Part shown: piece by piece, positions 1-6,608 of the stretch
Position numbering within the stretch: the first letter of the stretch is position 1
How the letters are laid out: the number at the start of each line of letters is the position of its first letter
NCBI GenBank assembly: GCA_903862805.1
Contig: CAIOZP010000427.1
Coordinates: 1 to 7,725 of the forward strand
DNA length: 7,725 nt
Direction of reading: 5' to 3'
Source: an uncultured Fibrobacterota bacterium
GTDB taxonomy: Bacteria > Fibrobacterota > Chitinivibrionia > Chitinivibrionales > CAIOZP01
The notes under the pieces: generated by a model
What the model was told of the DNA's origin: nothing
The model's input: the letters and a program-made list of their open reading frames with translations, nothing else
Database searches by the model: none
Position numbers and translations under genes: made by a program

Positions 1-286
1 AAGTGACCAAATAGAAATTTTTTGGTTCGCCGCAGTTTGGAAAGTAACCAAATAGAAAATTTTTGGTTCGCTGCAGTTTGGAAAGTGACCAAATGAAAAT
101 TTTTTGGTTCGCCGCAGTTTGGAAAGTATCCAAATAGAAATTTTTTGACTCGCCGCAGTTTGGGAAGTAACCAAATGAAAATTTTTTGACTCGCCGCAGT
201 TTGGAAAGTGACCAAATAGAAATTTTTTGGTTCGCCGCAGTTTGGGAAGTGACCAAATAGAAATTTTTTGGTTCGCCGCAGTTTGG
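1..286. repeat. Tandem array of seven 41-bp AT-rich repeats
   Basis: Seven head-to-tail units occupy 1-40 (first base cut off by the window edge), 41-81, 82-122, 123-163, 164-204, 205-245 and 246-286. Each complete unit is exactly 41 bp. A unit starts (A/G)AAGT, continues with ACCAAAT, an A-tract running into a T-tract, then TTCGCCGCAGTTTGG. Copies differ only by point substitutions: units 4 and 5 read GACTCG where the others read GGTTCG, unit 2 has CTGCAG for CCGCAG, and units 3 and 5 have ATGAAAAT for ATAGAAAT. Most units contain the inverted pair ACCAAA...TTTGGT, and the TTTGG ending one unit can also pair with the CCAAA of the next. There are no unique spacers, so this is not a CRISPR. 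The array probably continues beyond position 1. Function is unknown. Confidence 0.95.
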
Positions 287-359
287 GAAGTATTAAATAA
301 AAAATTGTTTTGTCATTTCCGTGATTTCAGGTAATCAAACAGAAAAAACCGATGGTATC
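287..359. other. Degenerate eighth repeat copy and gene tail spacer
   Basis: The first 25 or so bases (GAAGTATTAAATAAAAAATTG and following) still align with the beginning of a 41-bp unit but have lost the CCAAA and CGCCGCAG parts, so this looks like a decayed terminal copy. The rest is unique AT-rich sequence behind the stop codon of the radical SAM gene. On the minus strand there is a short T-run soon after that stop (CGGTTTTTTCTG), but I find no convincing stem in front of it, so no intrinsic terminator is claimed. Confidence 0.55.
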
Positions 360-1814
360 CTATACGGATTTCTTCCGCCGGTTCATCAATTTGAATATCA
401 ACAATCTCACAAGCCAGGCGCAGGTGATTTTCTCCCACAATCTCACTGCGATGTATCCCCGCCAGATCGGTTGATGAGGGAAAAAGAAAGTGAAGAATAA
501 CCTGAACGGCAGCAGAATATTCGCGCCTTCGTCGAACATCAGAAAATTGTGGTGCGTAATGGTCGCCTCGGAAGCCAGCGACTTCATCGCTTTTATGCCG
601 ATACCTGCCGGTATGTATGAGACCGGTTTAAGCAGACCGCCGTTTGTCGAAGCAGCTATTGGTGCGCCTTTGTAGATCCTGATTCCTATCCCGATATTGG
701 CGATGTCGGCAAATCCCATGAGCCTTGACAGGGTTTTGAAAGTTGCTTTTACCGTTTGTGCAGTTTCATTGGGTGCTCCGAGGAGAACAAACCACATGGT
801 CGGAAGATGGGCTTTGCGCAATATCTTTGCGGCCGCGTCAATGTCGGCGACGGTGAAATTTTTGCCGAGGGATTTCAGGGTTTCGTCGCAGCCCGATTCT
901 ACTCCGAGGCAGACTTCGTTGAAACCGGCTTTTTTCATGAGCCCGACAAATTCTTCGTCGATGAAGCGCGGATTCAGGCCCATTGTCGAGAGTCTTAATT
1001 TCAATTTGCGATTGACTATCGCACGCAGAACAGCTTTCGCATGATCAAGCGGCGCGTTGAATGTGCTATCTACAAATTCGATCCGGTTGTAGCCGGTTTC
1101 ACTTACAATTTCTGCGATTTCTGATGCGATGTTTTCTGGATCGCGAAGCCGGTAGCATGTGCCTTCTATTTTGTTGTATGTGCAGTACGCGCACTTGAGC
1201 GCACATCCGCGTTTGGTCTGCACCGGCACCGGCGATCCGTACATTCGGTATGGAATTATGTTCAGATGCCTGTGCGGCCGCGGCCATTCGAGGCTAACGA
1301 TATTGGCATCGAAAGTCGGTTCCGCGTCATGGATTTTGCCATCGGAGTCGCGCCAGACAAGGCCGGGTGAGTCGTCGAGTTTGTTTGCATTTGTAAGGCG
1401 TTCCACAAGGTTCAGCATTCCGCTTTCACCGTCGCCGCGCACCGCGAAATCGACGTCGAGATATTCGAGCAGTTCGATGCCGTTTATTCCAACCGCGCCT
1501 CCGCCGATAACAATATTTCCCGAAAAACATTTCTTGAGCGGATCAATCACATCGCGTTTTACATTGTCGATAAGAAAGTGCGGATTGAATCCGACCGATG
1601 TGTCGATGTTGCGAATACTGACACCGACCAGATCGGGCATTTGCGCGTTTACCGCATCGGTAAGTGCCTGTTCCGGTCGAACGGAAAAGCTGAGATCGAG
1701 CAGATGCGTGGTATGTCCGGCCTTCTGCAAAGCCGACGCAACGCTGCATAAACCGATCGGCATCACCGGCTGCGGGTCGCGGAAACGGTTACTGTTTATC
1801 AGAAGTATATGCAC
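360..1814 (-). CDS. B12-binding-type radical SAM protein
   Basis: This is a 484-residue cytoplasmic iron-sulfur enzyme of the cobalamin-binding radical SAM class. Seen in the sequence: an N-terminal Rossmann-like region (about residues 1-140) with the PIGL entry motif near 19, a GGG turn at 104-106 and RGDGE at 126-130; then the [4Fe-4S] motif CxxxCxxC at Cys204, Cys208 and Cys211; and a barrel with ESGCDETLKSLGK at 306-318, as in other Elp3/MiaB-like radical SAM proteins. The cobalamin base-off DxHxxG motif is absent, as in many members, so B12 use is not assured. The last 55 residues are hydrophobic and aromatic with a basic end (NRRKK), which suggests membrane association and perhaps a lipid-like substrate. 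The start is GTG at 1814-1812, supported by a GGAGAA ribosome site. The substrate is unknown. The stop is TAG. It is transcribed away from the C25 peptidase gene. Confidence 0.9.
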   Translation of the reverse strand: MHILLINSNRFRDPQPVMPIGLCSVASALQKAGHTTHLLDLSFSVRPEQALTDAVNAQMPDLVGVSIRNIDTSVGFNPHFLIDNVKRDVIDPLKKCFSGNIVIGGGAVGINGIELLEYLDVDFAVRGDGESGMLNLVERLTNANKLDDSPGLVWRDSDGKIHDAEPTFDANIVSLEWPRPHRHLNIIPYRMYGSPVPVQTKRGCALKCAYCTYNKIEGTCYRLRDPENIASEIAEIVSETGYNRIEFVDSTFNAPLDHAKAVLRAIVNRKLKLRLSTMGLNPRFIDEEFVGLMKKAGFNEVCLGVESGCDETLKSLGKNFTVADIDAAAKILRKAHLPTMWFVLLGAPNETAQTVKATFKTLSRLMGFADIANIGIGIRIYKGAPIAASTNGGLLKPVSYIPAGIGIKAMKSLASEATITHHNFLMFDEGANILLPFRLFFTFFFPHQPIWRGYIAVRLWEKITCAWLVRLLIFKLMNRRKKSV

Positions 1815-1817
1815 GGA

Positions 1818-1823
1818 TTCTCC
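1818..1823 (-). promoter_or_regulatory. Ribosome binding site of the radical SAM gene
   Basis: On the minus strand GGAGAA lies immediately upstream, with five bases between GGAG and the GTG at 1814-1812. This fixes the non-ATG start. Confidence 0.75.
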
Positions 1824-1922
1824 ACGAATTTTGCTACCGGAAAAGCTGTCTGTTTGAGATCGGGCATTTTTCGGCGGGATGAATATACGATTTGCGACCC
1901 GAAGTTTCAGGGCTGTGTTGGG

Positions 1923-1938
1923 CGCAGATAAGTCTGCG
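1923..1938. repeat. Short perfect inverted repeat (CGCAGA-TAAG-TCTGCG)
   Basis: A 6-bp perfect stem with a 4-base loop lies about 110 bp upstream of the radical SAM start and 235 bp upstream of the peptidase start. No T-run follows on either strand, so it is not a terminator. It could be a regulator site or chance. Confidence 0.35.
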
Positions 1939-2107
1939 ATGCGCTATTTGAGATTTATTTCAGGCAATGGATAATATTTCGACTTGTGATTCATCGGATG
2001 ATCTGCAAACACATTCCAGTCAACACGGATTCTTTCTTCATATTTCAATCATTAATCTTTTACGGTACAAAACATGGTAACACTTATTGCATGTCAATAT
2101 TGCAAAT

Positions 2108-2140
2108 TTTGGCTGTATCAATTTTAATTTGTTAACTTTG
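2108..2140 (+). promoter_or_regulatory. Candidate Bacteroidota-type promoter for the C25 peptidase
   Basis: TTTG at 2108-2111 and TAACTTTG at 2133-2140 match the -33 (TTTG) and -7 (TAnnTTTG) elements described for Bacteroidetes promoters, with 21 bases between them. Transcription would begin near 2145, giving a leader of about 30 nt before the ribosome binding site and start. The match is exact but the motif is short and the region AT-rich, so chance is possible. Confidence 0.45.
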
Positions 2141-2166
2141 ATATATTTAATTCATCAACTATTTAT

Positions 2167-2172
2167 GGGGGA
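2167..2172 (+). promoter_or_regulatory. Ribosome binding site of the C25 peptidase (start ambiguity)
   Basis: GGGGGA directly abuts the ATG at 2173, which leaves no spacer. A TTG two codons later (2179-2181) lies six bases downstream, a normal distance, and would give a protein beginning MKAIKITQGLLF, a typical signal peptide. The true start may therefore be TTG at 2179. Confidence 0.5.
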
Positions 2173-5100
2173 ATGTCATTGAAAGCAATAAAAATTACAC
2201 AAGGCCTGCTTTTCGCAATTGCATTGTCGGCGTCATCGCTTCTTGGGGCGCAGATCTCTTTTAGCGGTGCTCCATTGGTAACAACTTTCACTATCGAGGA
2301 ATCCGGAAGTAATTACTCGGTTGTATCGCTTGAAAGCGGCCCGATCACCTGTGAGAGATCAGTTGTTAACGGAACAGCCTATTCGCAGATAGCACTCGAC
2401 GGCTACGGATCAATTCATACTATCGGGGCACCGGCACTTCCGTGCAGGCTTATCAACATGGAAGCACCCGCAGGTGTTCTGCCAACGGTGACGATTCTTG
2501 ATGCGGATACTGCAACACTCAGCGACTCTCTACTGATTTATCCGGCACTTAAAGAGGCTGTTGACGACGCGGAAACACCTACAGATCCGAAGGCAGTTTT
2601 CACAACGCTGAAAGAAATCTATAGCCACGATGCATGGTACCCTGCTAATCCTGTTACAAAAATATGCGAACAGGAATACAGGGGCGTTTATGTGGCAACA
2701 TTGCAGATCTGCCCTATTCTTCACAATCCCGTCAGCAGAAGTATAAAGGTTTATAAAAAGCTTCGTTTGCGGATAGAATATCCGGCAGCTTCAATCAGTC
2801 CGGCTCCGCTCTTAACAGGCAGAAACAATGCGGATGCAATTCTGAATAATATTGTAGTAAATGGGTCTGCATCAAATCATCAGGCACAGCACGGATCGGC
2901 CGCACTATGCGATGGTATCAATGATGTTCTTATCATAACACAGGATTCCTTTCTGGTAGCGGCAGATACGCTTGCACGCTGGGAACGGCAGAAAGGCTAT
3001 GGAGTAAGAATTCTGTCAAAAGCCTCATGGACAACAACGGCTATAAAAGACAGTGTAAGTGCGTTTTACACCAGAACTACACCGAAACCTGGCTATCTGC
3101 TGATAATCGGCGATAATGAATTTGTACCGGGAAATCCTCTCACCGATGATGCACACACATATAATAACCGGACATATTACAGCGATCTCTATTACGTCTG
3201 TATGGGTGGCAGTTCCGACTTTACAGGGGACATGGCCCGAGGAAGAATTTCGGTGTCCACCAAGGCGCAGGCAGAGAGTGTTGTAAATAAAATTTTATCC
3301 TATGAGAGGTGCCCTGTTACTGACAGCTCGTTTTATAAATCATCTGTTTTCAGCGCATATTTCGAAGATGACGACAACGACGGATATGATGACAGACGGT
3401 TCGCCCAAACCGCCGAAGAATGCCGGAGCTACATGGCTTCGAAGGGATACGCTACAAAGCGGATCTATTGTACCAACAGTCCAAATCCTCTCTACTGGAA
3501 CAACGGGACATATTCCTCCGGTGAATCAATTCCTTCCGAACTTAAAATGTCCAACGGGTTTACATGGAGCGGAACGGCAACCGATATCGCAAGTGCTTGG
3601 AACACTGGAACGTTCCTTCTGCTCCACCGGGATCACGGATATACTGATGGAAGCGGTTGGGCACATCCTGATTTCACAACAACAAGTTCAAAAGGGGTGA
3701 ATCTTCTTACGAATGGCAGTAAACAGCCGGTGGTTTTCAGCCTCAACTGCCATACAGGTGAATACAATTTCACAGAATGTTTTGCCGAATCGCTCCTGCG
3801 TAAAACAAACGGCGGAGCCGTCGGAATCATTGGTGCCGCAGAAGCAAGCTTCAGTGGATATAACGATGCATTTGCAGAAGGACTCTTCGATGCCATCTGG
3901 CCGGGATTGGTTCTTAATGCGCCAGCAGTAAAGAATCCTGTTGTAGTAACTCATACACCCATTTATACATTGGGTGATGTGATGGCTCAGGGGCTTTTCC
4001 GCATGGGCGAAACATGGTATTCCGGAACCACGCTGCAGAGATATGAAAACGAGCTTTTCCATTACTTCGGTGATCCTACAATGGAAATCTGGACCGGTGT
4101 TCCTCAGAATCTGACGTACGTCGCCGGAAAAATCCATCCCGGATCCGCTTCATATCAAATTACCGGACTCAATATCACAAGCGGAACCGCAACGATTTAC
4201 AATCCGCGAACCGATTCGATTATCGGATGCTCAAACGTCAGTGGCAGCAGCGTCTCCATACCGGTGAGCGGAACTTTCAACAATTCCGATACACTCATAT
4301 TGACAATACGTTCGCACAACTTCCGCCCTGTAATTGTCGGTATAACCGCTGCTGCTGCAAAAACGTACACGGTATCGACATCTGCTTCAGGCGGCGGAAC
4401 AATTACTCCGTCAGGAGATTCGACTGTTGACTCTGCATCCTCCTTTACTTTCTCTGTAATGTCGTCCACCGGCTATCAACTCGACTCGGTGACCATAAAC
4501 GGGATAAAAATTTCCATGAGTGGCTCTCAGTACACTATTTCAAATATCAGCGCAGCACAAACGGTTTGCGCCAGTTTCTCATTGATTCCGGTTACTATTA
4601 ATACAACTAAAACCACATATACGGGTTATGACACGGCCCTTGTATCCGGCGATACGCTTGCGGTTGAACCCGACACAATTGTCCGGATTGTTTCGAATAT
4701 CACTACTCATGATACCACGGTGACACGCATCGACTCGCTGAGGCTAAGCGTTGTATTCGGCTCACGTCTGGATTCCGTGGTCACGCTCAGCACCGTCAGT
4801 GATACCGTTTACGACACCATCCAGAAAAATCAGGGTGACGCTGTGATGAATTCCGGTGATGCCGGGTACACAGGAGTCAAACTGCAGGTACTTCCTTCAA
4901 TTGCAGATGTCAGCAGAATGCAATCGGTACTGATTACGTTATCGTCAGGGGAGAAGTCGATATCATCCGCTTCGCTCAAACTGTATGATCCGCTCGGCGC
5001 TTTGGTTTTTGCAGACAATATGTCCCGCAAAACAAAGGGAACTGCCGAATCTGCATGGAATCTCAGAACTCCTTCCGGAGCTGCTGCCGGCAACGGCATG

Positions 5101-5175
5101 TATGAGGTGATTGCACGGGTGAGATTTACCGACGGAAGTTCGCGCACAATTAAAACGCTTGCCGGATTGAAATAA
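2173..5175 (+). CDS. Secreted gingipain-type C25 cysteine peptidase
   Basis: A 1000-residue exported endopeptidase. In order: signal peptide (about 1-26, basic start, hydrophobic core, LLGAQ cleavage region); propeptide-like domain (about 27-240) with GAPALP at 85-90; C25 catalytic domain (about 248-640) beginning DVLIITQDSF, with the likely catalytic His488 in HRDHG and Cys526 in SLNCHTGEYNF, followed by CFAESLLR and closed by FGDPTMEIW. A DxDxDG calcium-loop motif lies at 399-404. Behind it come an Ig-like region (about 643-728), an InlB B-type repeat (about 730-803), a linker rich in Asp-Thr/Asp-Ser (about 810-885) and a C-terminal domain (about 900-1000) with LKLYDPLGALVF, AWNLRTPSG and GNGMYEVIARV. 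That tail resembles type IX secretion sorting domains and FlgD-like Ig folds, so secretion to the cell surface or medium is likely. Substrate specificity cannot be read from the sequence. The gene is apparently monocistronic, with a hairpin 43 bp behind the TAA stop. Confidence 0.93.
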   Translation: MSLKAIKITQGLLFAIALSASSLLGAQISFSGAPLVTTFTIEESGSNYSVVSLESGPITCERSVVNGTAYSQIALDGYGSIHTIGAPALPCRLINMEAPAGVLPTVTILDADTATLSDSLLIYPALKEAVDDAETPTDPKAVFTTLKEIYSHDAWYPANPVTKICEQEYRGVYVATLQICPILHNPVSRSIKVYKKLRLRIEYPAASISPAPLLTGRNNADAILNNIVVNGSASNHQAQHGSAALCDGINDVLIITQDSFLVAADTLARWERQKGYGVRILSKASWTTTAIKDSVSAFYTRTTPKPGYLLIIGDNEFVPGNPLTDDAHTYNNRTYYSDLYYVCMGGSSDFTGDMARGRISVSTKAQAESVVNKILSYERCPVTDSSFYKSSVFSAYFEDDDNDGYDDRRFAQTAEECRSYMASKGYATKRIYCTNSPNPLYWNNGTYSSGESIPSELKMSNGFTWSGTATDIASAWNTGTFLLLHRDHGYTDGSGWAHPDFTTTSSKGVNLLTNGSKQPVVFSLNCHTGEYNFTECFAESLLRKTNGGAVGIIGAAEASFSGYNDAFAEGLFDAIWPGLVLNAPAVKNPVVVTHTPIYTLGDVMAQGLFRMGETWYSGTTLQRYENELFHYFGDPTMEIWTGVPQNLTYVAGKIHPGSASYQITGLNITSGTATIYNPRTDSIIGCSNVSGSSVSIPVSGTFNNSDTLILTIRSHNFRPVIVGITAAAAKTYTVSTSASGGGTITPSGDSTVDSASSFTFSVMSSTGYQLDSVTINGIKISMSGSQYTISNISAAQTVCASFSLIPVTINTTKTTYTGYDTALVSGDTLAVEPDTIVRIVSNITTHDTTVTRIDSLRLSVVFGSRLDSVVTLSTVSDTVYDTIQKNQGDAVMNSGDAGYTGVKLQVLPSIADVSRMQSVLITLSSGEKSISSASLKLYDPLGALVFADNMSRKTKGTAESAWNLRTPSGAAAGNGMYEVIARVRFTDGSSRTIKTLAGLK

Positions 5176-5217
5176 CAGCGTGATTGTCCGCTAATAGCGA
5201 TGCAATGTTTCCGATAA

Positions 5218-5252
5218 GAAAGTGCTCCGACGGATACCGTCGGAGCACTTTC
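5218..5252. terminator. 16-bp perfect hairpin behind the C25 peptidase
   Basis: GAAAGTGCTCCGACGG (5218-5233), loop ATA, then its exact reverse complement (5237-5252). The stem ends in TTTCC on the plus strand and there is only a weak T-run (TTTCCTTG), so it is an imperfect Rho-independent terminator, but its position 42 bp behind the stop codon and its strength fit transcription termination or mRNA 3'-end protection for the peptidase gene. Confidence 0.75.
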
Positions 5253-5333
5253 CTTGAACCGGCGGCAAGGGTTTTGAACAATTTTCGGAGAACCACTTGA
5301 CACGATGAGAATTTCTCCTTGCAAAAAACAAGA

Positions 5334-5364
5334 AGCGGGTCGATCCACGAAGAATCGACCCGCT
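5334..5364. terminator. Bidirectional terminator between convergent genes
   Basis: AGCGGGTCGAT (5334-5344) and ATCGACCCGCT (5354-5364) form an 11-bp GC-rich stem with a 9-base loop. On the minus strand the stem is followed by TCTTGTTTTTTG, a good U-run, so it should end the rfbD operon, whose last stop codon is 22 bp upstream. On the plus strand it is followed by GTTTTG, so it may also stop read-through from the peptidase gene. Confidence 0.85.
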
Positions 5365-5386
5365 GTTTTGCTGTTGCTCAAGGTTG

Positions 5387-6607
5387 TTATTTTACTGTCG
5401 GCAAACTATCTCCCGCCCAAGGCAACTGAGCTTCCGGCAATTTCCTTCTCATGACAAAACGGGTCAGTGAAAACATCGGAATCAGTCTGCCGCTTTTGAT
5501 GGACGATACTTCGTTACATCGTTGCGAAAAAAGCATCCCCGACAAATCCTCTTCGCTGAAATTGAAACGGCCGCCACATTCTGCAACTGATCCGATCACA
5601 ATGTCCCAGTCGCCGCGAATCATGCGACGTTCATATTCAACGGTTTCAAGAGGGCTAAACAAAACGGTAATGCCTGCTGACTTGAGCGCATCGGAGATTT
5701 TTTGCGCAAGAACCAAGGCGGCTTTGTCGTCTGACGGGAAGATCAGACGCTCAGGTCTCATCGGAAGTCCTGAATCTGAAATCGCCACAACTGAATCGCT
5801 GGTTGTATCTGAAGAAAAAATCTTATGTATAGGGAATCCATCTGAACGGATATTTTTCTTGATGATGTCTGTGATCGGCAGTTTGCGTAAGACAGAAGCG
5901 ACTGAGCTGTCCGCCTTGCGAAGTGCCGTGAAATATCGCTCGCAATAAAATGTGTCTGCATGGAATGAAGCGAGCTTCGGCAGCGAAAGAAGATCCAAGT
6001 CCTGCTTGAGTGAAATAACAGCTTCGTCGCATTTGCCTGTGGAAACATCGACCACAGGGTTTCCGCTTGGCTTTACAAAATGATAATCGTTTTTAACGCT
6101 TGTCGCATTGAACTGATTGTCTGCGGTGGCGATTAATTTCAAATGCGGAAATGCGGCGGCTATGGCGCGATTTGAGTCCGATAAAAGTGATGTGTCGCCA
6201 TGTTCCGGAATGATCCGCAGGGTTCCGCCGTTGATCGGAACGAGTCCGCTGATGCTCACATCGTGACCAGTAGCGAATCTGGAAACTCCTTCGATTCCCC
6301 GAAGTGATCCTGCTGAAAAAACCGGATGAATACGAAGTATGGTTTTCCATGAATCGAGCGACTGAGTCACGGCAGGTGCAGCTGTATCGGATATGCGGCT
6401 GACTGTAATGTCGCTCCTGCTTCTGATGACTGAAGGCGTTGGATCTGTTTTGACAGAATCGAAAACTGCGAGTGCGAATAGTAGTCCGGCGTCGGGTATT
6501 TTGGAAATAGTTTCGAGCTTTATTTGTCGGCGCTGATTTGGAATCGTGTCGGCGGAAAGTGTGAAGCAGCAAATCAACAGTGGGCAGACAAAGCCTAAAG
6601 CTCGCAT
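5387..6607 (-). CDS. Exported protein resembling family-5 solute-binding proteins
   Basis: A 406-residue protein with an N-terminal signal peptide (MRALGFVCPLLICCFTLSA, cleavage probably near 19); the Cys pair lacks a small residue at -1, so a lipoprotein is unlikely. Two stretches look like the extracytoplasmic peptide/nickel-binding family (SBP_bac_5): residues 87-163, with WKTIL, IEGVSRFATGHDVSISGL and TLRIIPEHGDTSLL; and residues 290-345, with AQKISDALKSAGITVLF followed by the YERRMIRGDWDIVIGS strand. Typical members have 500-600 residues, so this one is compact, and the N-terminal lobe appears shortened. The ligand is unknown. The start is ATG at 6607-6605, because it directly precedes the signal peptide; an upstream in-frame start at 6709 would bury the signal peptide behind 34 residues overlapping rfbD. 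It starts one base after the rfbD stop (TGA-G-ATG) with only a weak ribosome site, so translation is probably coupled. No permease or ATPase genes are visible. Confidence in the family is moderate. Confidence 0.75.
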   Translation of the reverse strand: MRALGFVCPLLICCFTLSADTIPNQRRQIKLETISKIPDAGLLFALAVFDSVKTDPTPSVIRSRSDITVSRISDTAAPAVTQSLDSWKTILRIHPVFSAGSLRGIEGVSRFATGHDVSISGLVPINGGTLRIIPEHGDTSLLSDSNRAIAAAFPHLKLIATADNQFNATSVKNDYHFVKPSGNPVVDVSTGKCDEAVISLKQDLDLLSLPKLASFHADTFYCERYFTALRKADSSVASVLRKLPITDIIKKNIRSDGFPIHKIFSSDTTSDSVVAISDSGLPMRPERLIFPSDDKAALVLAQKISDALKSAGITVLFSPLETVEYERRMIRGDWDIVIGSVAECGGRFNFSEEDLSGMLFSQRCNEVSSIKSGRLIPMFSLTRFVMRRKLPEAQLPWAGDSLPTVK

Positions 6608-6608
6608 C

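Larger units (their letters stand above)
1824..2166. other. Divergent intergenic region without a gene
   Basis: About 340 bp separate two divergently transcribed genes. I see no convincing coding region here. The left part is of mixed composition and holds a short hairpin (1923-1938). The right part, from about 2040, becomes AT-rich and carries a candidate promoter for the peptidase. For the minus-strand radical SAM gene I found no motif good enough to name as a promoter; no CAAAnnTA (the reverse of TAnnTTTG) is present. Confidence 0.7.

Noticed and set aside
1..286. CRISPR array
   Set aside because: The repeats follow each other directly at 41 bp with no variable spacers, and no cas genes are in the window.
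1159..1857. Plus-strand open frame of 232 codons
   Set aside because: It lies antisense to the radical SAM gene, including its conserved Cys motif, has an Arg/Ser-rich low-complexity product and no supporting ribosome site.
1923..1938. Terminator
   Set aside because: The stem is only 6 bp and has no T-run on either side.
2165..2182. Five-codon upstream frame (ATG at 2165, TGA at 2180-2182) overlapping the peptidase start
   Set aside because: No ribosome site precedes it, and it arises from the GGGGGA region itself; treated as chance.
4830..5381. Minus-strand open frame of 183 codons
   Set aside because: It runs antisense to the conserved C-terminal domain of the peptidase and through both hairpins; its product resembles nothing I know.
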